Positions 46,288 through 61,200 of a stretch of 64,000 bases of DNA are shown one piece after another (position 1 is the stretch's first letter; every line of letters begins with the position of its first letter). The DNA is from Klebsormidium nitens (taxonomy: Eukaryota > Streptophyta > Klebsormidiophyceae > Klebsormidiales > Klebsormidiaceae), in assembly GCA_000708835.1 (NCBI GenBank), contig DF236967.1, forward strand, positions 312,822 to 376,821, read 5' to 3'. Position numbers and translations under genes: made by a program. Below the pieces are notes generated by a model. That model was not told where the DNA came from. It saw only the letters and a list, made by a program, of their open reading frames with translations, and searched no databases.

Positions 46288-49200
46288 CTACCGCTCTTCA
46301 GCCCGTACGGAGCCGATCGTGCTCGTGGAGGGGCTGCTGTCCAGGGTGGACGACTCCTGGACGCCTGGGCTCCGTCCCCCGTCGTTGCGCGACGTTGGAG
46401 ACGTTTCCTCGTTAAAGGAGCCGCGCTTTGACTTGTTGCTGAACAGAGGGCTCGCTGCAAGGACAGGCAAGCAAAGTTAACTCCAACCCCCACTCTGTCT
46501 CTCCTCTCGATGAGGAGGAGAGACTTATCTAACCATCATACAAGTCCAACACCCATCCTTGAACCCCGTAACGAGAGCTTCCTCAAGGAGGACTGACTGC
46601 GGTCAGGCGGCCGCTTTGCACGAACGCAACTGAAGCAAAGGTCGCAACCTGCAGAAACCTTTACACGACCACAACCCGCAATCCTGCAGCGCTGCTACAA
46701 AGTAGCTTGAATCGCCTCGTGACCTCAATCCAAGCCCGCTCACTCTTCTTGCCGAGCGAGCGCCGCATGGAAGACTGCCGGAGGAGCGACTTGAGGCTCC
46801 GGGTGCCGGGGGTGAGCCCCGGGGACGGCTGCGAGCCGCCGTCACTGCCGCCGTCACTGGGCAGGTCATCGTCCACGGTGGACAGGCTGGAGGGGCTGCC
46901 GCGCTGCGACCGCCGCAGGACGGCCTTGGCCTTGCGCCGCTGGACGCCCAGATAAGTGCGTTCGAAGCGAGTCTTGAGGATCTCACGTGACGGGAGTCTT
47001 CGTAACAGTAAAACCAGAGTCACTCGGCGCCACAGTAGGGCCCTAGAATGGGAGCTTCGGAGCTTGAAGGGTGCTTCGTCGAGGAGGCGTTGTGCGCGCT
47101 GCTCAACCCGACCTGCTCAAGAGAATACAGTACGCCACCGATCGACCCCCTCACAGGAAGCGTCTGCAAGAAAGCAACCGTGAGATATTCATGTCAACTA
47201 AGGGCCTGTGGTTCTCCCCTCCTCACCTGCGCATTGAACAGGCCTTTGACCGACGAGACGAAGCCCTCGCTGGACCGCTGGCTGTGCTTGAATCGTCTCC
47301 GCTCTCCGCCGGGCGCCGAGCTCCCTTCTAACAGCGCCGCCGGCCGGGCCCCCTGGTCGCTCGACTCGGACCCACTTTCGGTGTGAATCTCCCCCCCTCC
47401 CTGGCTCTGGCCCCGGAACTTTTTGCCCTGCACTCCGGCCACTGATTTGAGCACCCCCCAGATGATGTGCTTCTTGACCTTGTAGAAGAGGCGCCGCCAG
47501 TCGCCCGTGAAGTGCTCGCGCGAGAAGGTGTCCATGAGGAAGCGCTTCTCGGAGAAGGAGATGGGGGAGCCCTCGTACGTCGCCACCAGCTCCACCTGAA
47601 CAACGAGGGCGGGGAGAAGGTTGATGGAGAAAGGGATGAGTATTCAGGCTCGTGATCCCCTCCTTGCACTGATGGACGCGAGATGTGGTTCTACCAGGCG
47701 ATGGTTTGGGAGACGAGGATTTGAGCAGTATAGAGCCGCTTTCAGACAAGAATGCTTGCAAAACATTCAAAGATGTGGCTCATAAATGAACGATGTCCTG
47801 CCAAAAGAAAGGGCGCAGCCTGCTTGTAAGCTATTCAGGAGCGGAAAGAGCAATGCTCAAGAAGTGATATACACGCTGCAAGTAATCACTTGACTGGGGA
47901 AAGGTACAAGTATCGCGGAGGCCAACTCTCCATACGCGGGTGATAAGATCAAGCCAGGGCGCAGTGTAGAATGTAGAAGTCCTGGTAAACGAGAGTCAGT
48001 ACACAGAAGCAGCTGAAATCCCAACATGCACGCACATCCCCCTTACCTGCGCGATCTTGATGAAGTGGATGACCAAGTCCTTGCTCTTGCTGACCTCCTC
48101 CTCGTTCTGCCGCACCGCCTTAGCCCGCTGTTTTCGCCGCTTCTTCCCCGCTGGGGGTGTCTCGCTCGACCCGGACCCCTCGGCCCCCGCCGCCGCCAGA
48201 ATCGCCGCCGCCTGAACTTGGAGCAAGCCCCCGACCTGCCCCAGACTCATCGCAGTCTGCGCCGTCATTGCCAACGGACCGCTGTAGCTCCCCGACCGCC
48301 CCGCCGACGTCGGCTGCGCAACGACCGCTTCCAGGAGCGCCGAGTCCGTCGACCCGAACTCGATCGCCGACGCCGTGCGCCGGTGCGCGGGCCCCCGGTG
48401 CGGCTCCCCGGAGCTGTACCCGCTGCTGCTCGCTTGCCGCGTGTGCGACACCCGCGAAACTTCCGCCATCAGCTCAGGGTCCATATCCACCGGGCTGGAG
48501 CTGAGCGGATTTGCCCCGGCCCAGGGGGCGGTTGGCCCCCCCGGGGAGGCGTTGAATCCAGTGCCGCCCGGCTTGGGGGAGTGCGGCGATTTGAGACTGT
48601 CCCCGCTGGACTGGCGCGAGAGGGACGGGTTCGGTGCCTCGACGGTGTTGCGGCGGCCACGGCGCGAGGCCGCGGCGGACCCGGAGGGCGGGAGCGCGGC
48701 GGTCTGGTAGTCTGCGCGGCGGAAGGGGTGGAGGTCGTCCTTGGGGAAGACGTATTCGAAGAGCATACGGTAGAGGGACTCGGTGAGGTGGATGCGCAGC
48801 GGATGGATGTCCACCTGGGGAAGGGATAGTGTAAGGAAGGGTTGGATCTGAGGGGAAAGGGAGGGGGATAGTCAAATGTGGTGGAAGAACCAGCCCGCTT
48901 CAGAGGCAGTGTCGATGTAAAGTGGTGAGATAGACAAAGAAAATTGGTCGCGTCGCTGGGCATAGGGTTCATGGTCAGCTTTGAATTTGCAACCGCTATG
49001 CAGCGTCAACTGAGGCGTCTTGCAGGGTTACTTTTTGAGGCTGGGCAGTACTGCCTTAAGGAGGCAGACAGGATGATAAGAACAAGCCTGCGTGAGCAGA
49101 TTTTAACGATGCTCTCTTAGCATCTTCCTGACGATAAGTGCCCCAGCTCGCTTGTTGCCAACACTTGCACCAACCACCCTGACAACACACCTTGAGATCC

Positions 49201-52200
49201 ACAGTCACTCCTCCTTGTAAAGGGCGCAGAGCGCCCAAACATGTGACGACTTTCAGATGGTCAACTCCTTTGATAACGACAGATTAGTTGAAGCATCGCA
49301 GGGTTGTGACTTCCAAGCTTTCTGAAGGTACCTGGAAATGGAGTATGGGCACGACGCCGTTGGGCTCCGGCGCGCCCTGCTTGGCCTCCACCTTGAGGAT
49401 GCACGCCTTGGACCACTCAGGCGGGTTCCACGCGCCCAGAATCTCCTTGCACTTGGGGTGCGGCAAACAGTTGCGGATGGTCAGGTGCTTCACCATGAAG
49501 CTGGCGAAGCCCACGTCATCGAAGTCGCGATCCAGGTCCAGGATCTGCAACGAACGGCATCCTTTTCATGAGAAACGGGACAAGAAACGACTTGGAGACA
49601 CATGATATCTCAAGGGTAGCAGACAATCACCTTGGGAGAGCAAACACGCGCCGTCGAGTGATCACCTTTGTGGTTCCACCTTTGCGGATCCCTCTTCAGG
49701 GTGCAAGCAGCCCAACTGACCAGTAACACGAGGGATGGCCGTCATCACACTCAACACGAGCGCCGCAAATAGACTGGACGCTGGTGACATAAGTGGCAGA
49801 TGCCAGATAATTCACAGAGCAGATGGACTGCTCGGTTGCCAATGAAACAAGATTCTGCTTCATGAACATCGTATGGCCGAGCTACGTGATGCGCGCGCAC
49901 CATGTTGTTGATCTCTGCCTCGGCGAAGGGCTCCCCGTCGGCGAGCATGGTCCACATGCCCTTGTCGATGATCCAGCTGATGCGCAGCGCGGACGACGGG
50001 TGCTTCAGCTGCTGCTGGTGCTTGGCGGCCGCTGCCTTGAGGATGCTGCGCAGGCTCTTGCGTGCGGCCGCCTTGGCCTCGCGCTTCGCGGCCAGGCCCA
50101 GCTCGAGCCGACGGATCTGCAAAACGAGCGAAGTGTACCCGTCAGAAGAGTTTTAAGGGCGACTATAAACATAGGGAGCTGCGTAATGGTCTCCTTAACG
50201 TCCGACTGGGCAAAAATACCCATAAAGCCATTTTAGGGAGGTGCGTAATGATCCGGTTGACATTAAAATGGACAACCAAATGACGTTTGAAAATTTGGGC
50301 TGGGAACAAACACTCCTTGTTCATATCCGCTGAAGCATACTACCTTGCTGGACCAACCAGCCTTATCCGCGGACATTAAATGGTGCCGCTATCTGAGGGA
50401 ATGCGCCTTCTTCACAAAGGAGACTTACCAGAGCGTATCTTGCTGCAGTGACCATCCAGAGCTTGAGATCGTTGTCAATGGTTCCCTTGAGACCGCCATT
50501 GAAAGCGGCCTGCCCGTCGTCGGTGCCTTGCAGTCGCATCCGGTGGAGGTCCTGCACGGTAAAAAGTTCAAAAGGCTTTACAGCCGACCCCTCCACCGCT
50601 ATGATCACGTAAGTGGTTCCCTAACGCCTGTCAAGAGCCCAGTCTTGGGGCCAGATTGAGGCTTCAGCTGACGCGTTGATTTCTCGCTCGTGGGGTTTCC
50701 TGCATGTTCCGTACCTCTTTGCTGGTCTGCCTTGCAAAGATACATGTTTCGGCAAACACGGCGAGACTAGATTGAAGCCTGGACTTTAAGATGCGGCACA
50801 AGGGCGGCGGCGGGATTCCGGCCCGGCAGTCCAACCTAGAGCCGTCACGTTAACAAGGATTGGACAACCTGGCACTGAACAGCATGGCCCCAAAATGGGC
50901 CCTTCTCCACAACGCTGTCGGCGCCCACCTGTGCCATTGCCTTGCACTCCCTCTCGAGCGCCTCAATCTCACTGCGCGCCAGCTCGACCTCCTCAATCCC
51001 CTCTGGCACCACCTCGTCCGCCTCCTCCTCTTGCTCCTGGTCATCATCCGTCGCAGAGGGGGCCCACCGGAGCGGAGGGTTGCGCGCCCTGGGCATGACG
51101 GAAAGAAGACTGTGCTTAGAGCCTTTTGAGTAAGGTTAGAGAATCCCTATTGGGCGGAGGCAAGAGATCGTTAGACTAAGAATCAAGCGTCCCTGATGGG
51201 CGGAGGCCAAAAGACGTTGACTATCAATCCAGGTTGCGGATTGAGGGGCTGCAAATTTGAAGGGAATAAGCTCGGGTTGTAAAGGAGGGACCTTGACAGA
51301 CAAGATAAAGCTTGGCAGAAGCAACCCGAGGTAGAATCTGGAAGAAGAGGGGGGTCTGGAAATAGCAGATGACAAACTTCAAGCCGCCTCCCTCTTAATG
51401 CGGGCCAGGCATCGGGCGAATATAAGATCATCTCTTCGTGTTTGCAGCCGGCGCATACCTGGGGAGGCGCGCGAGCAGTAGGCTGGTGATGACGTCCATC
51501 AGAATGGAGAACTGCCGGCTGGTCATGCTGGCGCTGATGTCAGGCGACGTGAAGTGGAAGTGCTTCAGCGGCTTCATGCGCGCGTCTTTGCCCTTGCCGT
51601 CGCCCTGGCCCCCACGGTGCCGCGTGTACTGGAAGACCATGGTGCACGGTGTGAAAACGCGCTCCAGCAGCACCCCGGGCTGTCTCGCGTTTGCCTGCGC
51701 CCGCCCGTCGCGTGAAACCTGCGGAGAGGGAATGCTCGTCAGCAAGCGACCTTGGAATCGCCAGAAGTCGGAGAATCGACTTGAATTCGTTTCAGCTAAG
51801 TGTGCTTAGTCAGAAGCTGTGACGTACAGGTGGAAGGTTCTTCCAACCAGGAATCGCCAAGGTGTGACGTACAGGTGGAAGGTTCTTCCAACCAGGAATT
51901 GCCAAGGTAAGAGATACGGATGATTCGGTATACGGCCAGGTCTACGGAACTCCCTTGAAGAGCCGCTCTCGGGGAGACGAGCAGTGTCCCAGAAAAGCTT
52001 CGACGAGCCCTGGAACAGTCAGAAGATACCACAAAGAAGACCACTGGAACCCAATAATTGCCACCATAGGGAACTGTCAGAAGGGTCAATAAGCATGAAA
52101 GCTTACACGATTCACGCTCCAATAAGCAAGTTTCACGTCCAAAAAGAATCTTCCCCACCTTGGGCAGCCACTGGATGCCTGCGTTGAGGTCGACGTCCGT

Positions 52201-55200
52201 GGGCGCCACGTGGGCCTGCACGTGCTCTAGCAAAATGCTGAGCTCGCGCTTCCGCCACGTGATGATCGGAAAACCTCCCGCCGACGGCAGTCCGCGCATC
52301 TCGGGAGCGCCCGCCAGCGCCTCCAGACCAATGACGACCGCCTCGTGGAAAGAGCGGGCGAGGACGCGGCCGCTGGCAGCGGCGAGCAGGAAACGACCCT
52401 GGGAAGAAACAGAGTAGGAAGTTGAGGAAGAGAGGACGTTAAGTGGTGTTACAGCGGCGTTCGTACAGCACATGCTTGTGAGGCCGTGGGTTTTGTAATC
52501 AGCAGCTGCTTTTCAATGGGCGAATAAATGCTAAAAATACGCCCTGCATTGCTTTGCTGATCCTTGCAGGTATCACAGACTTTAACAACCGGGACTCTTC
52601 ATAATGCAGAACGATCCCAAGCGCAAAACTACCAAAAAGAGACAGCGCAAAGCGAGTTGCGTAGGTAGCCACGGCTCTCCTTACGCTTGCGTTGTCCGAG
52701 TGCAGGTTGAACTGCGGCTGCGTGACGTTGATCATGAACTTCAACTCCCCGTCCTCCTCCTCTGCCACCGCGCTCCTTACAGCCGCCTTCGTCGGAGCGT
52801 TCTGCGCCGCCCCGGCTGCCGCCGACCTCGTTGTATTGGCCTCCTTCTGCAGCTCCGGGTTCATCGGCTTGTCCCCCGGGTTCAGTTTCCAGCCCTCAGC
52901 GCCGGGAGCGCTTCCGGCTAGGCTTCCCACCACGCCGCCCACGACCTTTTCAGCAGGGGTTGGCGACACCGGGATCTCTAAAACGTTCTGCCGCCAGCGG
53001 AGGAGCCGTTGGTGCTCCTCCATCTTCTTGCGCTGGGCGTACTGTTTGGAGGGGGAGGGCTTCGGGGACGAGAAGCCGCGCGCCATGTCGTGCACCCAGG
53101 ACCAGACGGCGTCGCGGTTGGGCAGCGTCCAGAGCAGCTTCAGGCCGTGGAGGGAGACGCGCAGGCAGTTGTCGGCCAGCAGCACCGCCACGCCTTCTTC
53201 CTCCTCGCTGCCTGTATTCACAAGCAAAGATGAACAGTGAGTTTTTGCTACGAAGAGTCAAAAGGAGCGGCGTCCTTACGTCCGAGAAGACGACATGAAG
53301 CAACCCTGTATTTGCAGGTTGAGCAGAAAGCAGGCCTTCAAGAACCGGGAGGCAGTCGAAAGCCTAGGTCAGAGGCGAAGCGTTCTTGAGGACCGCTTTC
53401 GATCGGTCTCCAATACTTGGAAAATGTTCCTCGAGCTGATTGTTCTGCATCCACGCAAACTTGTTACCAACAAAGAATAGCAAACTCTCAACAGCGCCCC
53501 TACCTGAGACGCCGCTTCCATAGTCGCTGTCGCTCGCCGCACTCAGCCCGCTCATGCTGAACATCGTCATGCCCACACGCGGGCCGATGCGCCACGTGGC
53601 CAGCCGCCGGTTGTCCGCCTTGGGGGACTGCTTGCGCAGCGAGAAGCAGTCGGTGCTCAGAAGAAACCCCTTGTCGTCACCGTACGAAACGGAGCGGGCC
53701 GACCCGGGGTCTTCGGAGATGGAGGCCTCGCCACGGTACGTTTCGGGGAGGTCCATCAGCTGCCGCAGCTTGTCGAACCGGCGCTGGCTCTCGTCAGACT
53801 CGCGCGCCTTCGATTCGGAGTCGAGGAAGACGCGAAGCGTGCGGGCGTCGAAGGCCTGCCAAGGGACGGGCAAATGCATTCTCAAGGCGGCGTGACAGCA
53901 GTTCAAGCCCCAACGCAAGGAACAGAGCAGACCTCTCAGGAGAAAGATGCTCGGAAAACTTTTGGGGCAAAAGAAAAGACTCGTATTTTGGTTTGTAAGC
54001 AGTATAGAGATTTGAAGCCCTCGTGTAAGGCCGACCAATTAGTGTCCAAGAAGCATGTAGTCGATCCTGACTGCAAGGTTCATTTATGGCAACGCTGTGA
54101 CCAGCGCTTAACTGCCTAAGACCGCCCAGGTCCAGCAAAGCGAACATAAGAAAGGCTTTCTGACCTGGTACACCACGAGGAGGTCCCCCCGCGGCAGGCT
54201 CCCCCGATAGTCGACCCCCAGGATGGAGGCGGTCTGCTCGTCGATGGGCGCCCGGTACCAGCAGCAGTCGTACTTGAGGTGCTGCATCTGGAAAGTCAGC
54301 CCCTCCGCGGGGTCGTTCTCACCGATAGACACGTGCTTCATACAGCACGGCGTCGAGTCGATCTGGGATGAAAAAGAGCTCCGGTTTAGCCTATGACTGG
54401 AGAGGAAGCTTGGGGGCAATGATGCTCGCGAAACAAGGTCGAGGAATTTGCAAAAACCACAGCACTCAAATTCAGGTGACAGCTGCACCCTAAGCGGAGT
54501 AGCAGCTAGTCCGGACAGATTGAAGCTGCGTTTTCAACAGACAAGTCTGGCAGCCCAAGGATACACAGAGATCCAGAAAAACAAGCTTGCAATTGCTGCC
54601 TCACCTTGAGCATGAGCTCCGTGAGCACCTTGTCCAGCCCCAGGTTCCCCGACCGCTTGCCCCTTGGAACGCCGAACCGCGGGCACCGCGCAAATGAGCG
54701 CAGCTTCATGGGCGGGTAGTACCACAGCGACCACCACTTGCGGACGAAAAGAAAGTCCGGCGCGCCAAGAGCGATCGTCGGCACCGTCGGGAAGTCCTCG
54801 CTCGCGGCCGACGACGCGTTCGAGCGGCGCCGCGTGAGCTGCTGCGCGGAGACGCTCTGGGATCGCGCAAGCCGCGACTGCGGGAGCGTGCCCTCGCTGT
54901 TGGAATGCACCCGCGCCCACGTGGCTTCGAAGTTGCGCGGGCCCTCGGGCACGTCGGCCGTGTTTCTCCGCGGGCGGGTTTCCGGGCTGCTCGGGTTTGG
55001 AACGTGCGCCGTTGGGGCCTCGCGGAACTTCATCTCAATGCCGAGCCGCAGCGACGTGGACCGAAACGGGTCGTTCAGCGTTTGCCGGAGCGTGCCCTCC
55101 CAAGGCATCGCGTGCAGGTAGTGCATCTGGGGTTGCCCCGAGGGGCAGTCCCAACCGAGAGTAAAGTCCACCCAATACACCGGGCTCTGTAGCTGAGTCG

Positions 55201-58200
55201 CCCGCATTGGCCCGGCCAGGGGGTCTGCCTCGGCCGCCGCCGCACTGCCGTCCATTACCCCTCCGGCTCCGTCTAAACCCCCGGCGGTGAGATTCACGGA
55301 GACTTTCTCCGCTTCAACGGCAACCGCGCCCGGGTAGCTGTTCACCTCGAACGTGCTTGCAGACAGAAGCAGCATCTGCTCTTCTTCGTACGGGTCCGGC
55401 GTCGCGAGGAGGGCTAACTCCAGGTCGTGGAAGACGACCTTTTGGTGGCCGTGCACGTAGTAGCGCATCAGGTCCCACCACGGCAGGCTGCGCTCCTTCG
55501 GTATCGCCGATGTGCCCTGCAGCCCGACGATTGGCACGCTGCCACCTGTCAGCAGCTCGATGCACCCCAGCCCACCGGCCGCGTCCTGCTGCGGAAAGGG
55601 GACACTGCTCATTGCCAAGTCGCGGACGGACTCGACCGGTGTGGGGGCAAGAGTGTCCACCTGGGACGCCCGAGGCGTTCCCGCGGCACTCGTTTTAGGA
55701 GTCGGGTTGGCGCTTGCAACGATGACGTCGGCGCCCGGGCTGGGCGCCTTCTTGATCGCGGTCGTGAACGCGTAGCTGATGTCTGCATACGCGGGCTCAA
55801 AGCCGGTGCCGACACCGATCTCGGCGGCGACCAGGTCGACTGAAAGGTTGGTGTACAGCTTGAGGGGGGGCGTGCATCCGCTTGCGGACCGCAGCATGCG
55901 GACAATCTGCCAGCGCCCGACGGGAAGCTCCTGCCAGACCAGGGGCGGGACCACAGTCGCCTGCCGCAGGGATGAAAACAACCGTCAGTGGTGACTCCTT
56001 CGATGACGTGAAGTCCACAGCAGGATGCAGTGAAGAGAGACATTTTGCGCACAATTTTCCAACCAGCCGTACATCGAGGAAGATAGGAGGGAATTCCCAC
56101 CGACCGCTCTGTTTCCAGTTCTCAGGAACCGAACCAGTCTTAGGCTGAGCTTGTTCAAGCTTTCGTTCGGATTCGATGCGGGTATCTGCAATCGAGCTGA
56201 TGTTAATACACGGACTGAGGCCAAAGGAAGAATCCATGGCAAAGACCAGCCCTGCCTGACCTGCTGTGCCATGATCATGTCCCCCTCCGCCGTGCCGCTT
56301 ACGGCCGCCAGCAGCGGCACGCTGAAGTCCCGCAGCTGCAGTCGCAGCCCCGCCGCCTCCCACGTGGTATGCCGCCCGTAGAAACGGCTGAACGGCACTC
56401 CCCGGCCGGGCCGTATGGAATCCATCTCGCGCACCCGCTGCGTCAACCCCTCGGTGCCGTTTGCAATTTCGGTGAGGACCACGTCCAGGCTCGTGCACGA
56501 GACAGCAATGAGGCTTTCCCGCTCTTTGCTGACGCGGACGGTGCACTGCCCCCCTGGGCCGGGGGCTTTCTCAGTGGCGCCATCGATTTGAAGCCGCCAG
56601 GAGCATTCCTCTTTGTAGGCACGGCTGGCCTGACGCATCACGCGCTCCCAGGCTTCTCGAGCCTGCAACACAGCGGCGATGACGCTTCATAATCTTGAGT
56701 GCTTCGTCCGTAACCTCAAGTCAGCGGGTCGCACGACTGGCGTGGCGATGAGATGAAGTCCCCATATCTCTGAGATCGGAAATGTTCGAAGTTTAAGACG
56801 AGTCGGGTTTGAGCAGAAAGCAACTATCCAGAAGAAAGAGACTTGGATTGCCACCTCAAAGAAAAGAGTACACTTCAGACGCTTTGTTTGCTTGCCCAGC
56901 CATTCGGCCCACTTACCAGAGCCGGGTTCAGCAGATCCGGCCCATCCGCCCCCTTCTCCGCCGGTGCTTGCGTCGGTACCGCGATGAACGACCGCGCCTC
57001 CTGCATCAGCTCCTTGGCGGCCGCCTCCCCAACCTTCTCCGCCAGCAGTTTCTCGCGCACCATCGCTTCCCGTACCTGCTTCGCCAGCATCCGGTAATGG
57101 AGATCCAGCCACGACTGAAACGGCTCGTCCTCGATATCGGCACGGAAATCTCGCATCGCCAGCGTTACCTTCCCCACCGCTTTCCGTTTCTTCTTCTTCT
57201 TCGGCTCCGAGCTGACTTTCTCAAACCACGCGTGCCCCTCCTTCATCGCGAGCAATATGTACTTGAGCGCGCGCGCCGTGTCCTCCCCTGCGTCCTCCGC
57301 CTCGCGCAGCGCCATCCGGAAGGGCATCGTCAACCGAGTCCCGTTCCCCTGCACGAGCACGTCCCACGCCGCTCGGACGCTCTCCGCTTCCGGCCGGACA
57401 CCTTCCCTTTCCGTTCGGACGCCTTCCGTTCCCACTTGGACGCTTTCCGTTCCGGTTCCGACGCCCTCCCCGTCCGGCTGAGCGGGGTGCCGCGAGACCT
57501 GTAAGCTGTTGCTGCTAAGAATGACGGCATCATTCAGCCCCGCCTGCAAACCCTCTAGCAGCACCCCGATCGACGCGTCTTCTGAAAACACCGACTGCGC
57601 GCGCAGGAACGCCTGCCAACCGAGCCCGATGTCCGCCCCAACGTTAAGCATCTCCAAATCCAAGGACACCACGAGTGGCCTCAGAGGAGCTGCAGCCGGG
57701 CTCGCCGCGCCGGGAGACGCTTCTCTCATGCCCGCCTTCGAATCACCTTTCGCGCTCTCCAATTCCTGGTCGATGACGCTTTCCTTCTGCCCGCTCTCGG
57801 CACCGTTTGCTTGCCCCCCCGAGTTGCTTTCCGCCTCTACTCCATTCGCTTTCGCTGCATCGGCCCCCAGCCCCGCCCCGTGATCCCCTGTCGCCCGCTT
57901 CGCCCGCTTGCGGTGCTCTTTTCGCCGGTCGAGCACCTGCTTCACATCCTGCCCCACCGCATGTAGGAACAGGTGCGCATCCGCTTCCCAAGCGACGTCG
58001 ACCCCGCACGCCGCTACACACACGCTTGCCGGCTTCCCCTCTTGCTTGACTCCTTTGCTATAGACAGCGCTCGCAGTCTGCACCCCGCAGAGCGTGACAG
58101 TCCGGTCCGACTTGGGGTCCAAGGTTCCCACCCCGGACGATATCCGACTAGACTGCTGCGAAGAACTCGCCGATCGGCTTCCTTCCTGCACTTTTGCCCC

Positions 58201-61200
58201 GCTGCGCATCCCAGACTGGTCGAACGAGCTTCTGCGACTTGCCGTCCGAATGTCGAGCGGCAGCCCCTCTTCCCGATAGTCCAGATGACACCGCTCGAGC
58301 TTCGTACTCACCACTCCGCTCTGCACAATCACACTCACTTTGCCCAGTGCCAGCACGGCACTGCAGGGCAGAGGTGGGGCCTTCGGACCTGCCGGGCTGG
58401 TTCGGAAAGCACCTTCCGACTTGAACAACGACTCTCCGTTCGACTGGGATTCGCTATCTAAGACCTGCTCTATATGTACAGGAACGATTTGGGCCAGGTC
58501 AGGTCGCCCATCGCTCTTCGGATTGCCCTCGACTGTCACGACTCTGAATTCCATGACTCTATCGATCTCTAAGGCAAACGCCTCCATGCTGAACCGCACC
58601 TGCTCCACAGCCGCTCGCTTCTTGCGCTTCGGCTGGCTCTTCTTGGCTGACGAGTCTTTGCTAGGGTCCTTCGCAAACTTCCCCTTGAGGTACGCCAAAA
58701 GCGCGTCGCTCTCCTTGACCAGAGCGCGGATCTGCTGCATATCCAAAAACAGGCCACCGCCCACGATTTCGATCTGCACCGCCCGCACGTCGCCCGTTGC
58801 AGAAGCGCTTGCCGGATCCTCGGCTTCCAACCCCTGCGAACCCCACTGCACCTCCAAGTGCCTAAGCCGAAGCAGCTTTGCGAAATGGGTCTCGGGGGCG
58901 CTCGAGAGGAGGAGCGGGTCAGACGAGAGCCGTTTGATGGAGCGCCCGATGGCCTCCGGCTCCACGAAGTGGAAGAGAAGCTCGTCGAACTCGCAATTTG
59001 CCTCCAGGACCTGGGGCCCAGACGCTGCAATCCAGGTGTGTGCCGAGTGCGCGGTGACCTGTAGAGAAACTTGTGACGGATTTGATTCCAACAGGTCATT
59101 ATGTCTTTTCGAGAGGTCGGTGCATACAGTGACCAAAGAAATGGCCTCAGCAGATGGCAACAGTCGAGGGGGAGATATATAGGGGGCTTTTGACCCGAGA
59201 AGACACTTGACAGTCGACGGCTTCTCGAGTACGCACCTCTTGTGGCTTTAAGATAGAAGCTAGGCACGAAATGCACCCTATTGAAGACCTGAGACAAGAC
59301 GAACTTAAAAAGCACTGTGCCCCCCGAGCTGATGCGTTCAGAAGGTTTGTCAAAGATCCATAAACCAACTTCAAACAAAGCCACCTTACCTTTAATACTT
59401 CGACTTCGAATGGACCATAGAGAACGAGAACAGCATCTGGGGCCGAAACGGCCACGTCCCACAAAAGCTTGCTCGACTTTCGCTTCTTCGCTCCCGCTGC
59501 AGCCGGCTCTCCGGACCCCAGTTCTCCAGCCCCGCTTTCTGCCCCCACCGCCCCCTGTCCTCCCGGACTCCTAACACTTTTGCCCACCGCCGACCGGTGC
59601 GCCTTCCTGCTCTGAAGAAACTTAACCGCGCCAAGTGCAATCGTCAGCCACGGGTCAAGGTTTGGTGACACGTTGCACGTTGCCCCCCCGACTTTGACAT
59701 CTACTGCGGCCCTGAGCGGCTCCCCTTGGCTGGAAGGGACTTGGATAGACGCGTGTACCACGCTGCGAACAACATCGACCAGCGCCATGTCCGTGCCACG
59801 GAGAAGCTGCACAAACAGCGTGCACGCAGTCAGGACGACGAAAGTCGAACAAACCAACCATTATAAAAGCGCATTACCATCAAAGGTCTGTTGGGCTGAA
59901 TTTCTAATTTCGCGAGACATTTAGCGAGATAACTTGTGCACGTGCTCAGCTGTGCTTCCAATCTGGTGTAAGGGGCAAAGATATCTCAAAGATCTCGAGA
60001 CGTACCTCAAAAGCGCCGCATTGACACTGCACGTCAAGCAGCCCCGAAGATCCCGCCTGATGATCGGCCTGCGTCCCCTTAGCTTCCACTTGCAGACCCG
60101 TGAATCCGCTCAGCAGGACATGCTCCAGGCTTGCATGAGCCCAGGAGACTTTCAGGCAGGGCAGCTGGAAAGTCACTTGATCTGGCAGCCGGAAGCCGCG
60201 TTTACTGTCGTTGAGAGCATCCCCATCGTGACTTGGACCATCACTGGGTTGCAAGAGGTCGTTCAGAGCGCTAGCTGCCTGTGCTGCAGCTGCACCGTCT
60301 ACAGAAGCAGCTAACGGAGATCTCCCTTGTAGATCAACATTCTTGGCAGCCTGGTGCACCTCTTCTTCTAGAAGGTTCCACGGAGCGGAGGGATCGAGGG
60401 TGGTAGAGCCCGCGGCCGATTGCTGGCTTTCGATGGACTCCGACCTGGCCGGTGTGGCGCTCTCAACGGTCCCCTCTAGATGAAGCCAGGCAAGCTGCTC
60501 GTTTAGATTGACTGCCATTTCGCCGCAAGCAACCCCTGCCTGCATTACGCAGATTCCATGCGCCTTCTCGAAACCCACGGCTAGGTCAATCACCATGCTC
60601 TCCAAGGTCACTACAGGTACGCAGACCTCTGTCTTCTTCGAGCCAGACAGAAGAGAGAGGAGGCTGTGCAAGCGGGTACTCTGCTCCTCTGCGGTTCTGC
60701 ATATCAGCAGGTGCCAGGGAAGGCACTCCAGCCGCAGGTTCAGGCGGTTCGTGGCATGTCTCTGACAGTCCAGGTCCAAAAAGTTCATATGCAGAGAGAC
60801 ATTATCCACCTGCACAAAAGTGAGTTCAGGGACATCTGAAACACGGTGCCTGACAACAAACTTCACATTTTCCCGCAGAAGTGATGATTGTGTACAAAGA
60901 TTCAGAATAACAAGCAGAAGGCTCTTTGGGATCATTCAGGGATTTCAAACTTCATCTCAAGTGATCAAGTACAATCTCGACAACCTCCATTTACTGAAAG
61001 CCATCTGTTTAACCAAAAAGTTTCTTTGAAGAAGAAGCACAGTCGATATGAAGCGGCCAATGTGGAACTCTCAATGCCAGGGAAGCCAATGCTCTTACCT
61101 TTGTTGAAGTGAAGATCACGTCCGTCATGGAGACATGTAGAAGACCGACAACTCTTGAAAGAAACCACCAAACACCAGTCCCCGAATGCTGCCCGCGTGC

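Noticed and set aside
48026-48829. Plus-strand open frame of 267 codons with many Arg and Pro
   Set aside because: It is antisense to SABRE exon 18, whose frame is supported by family blocks on both sides.
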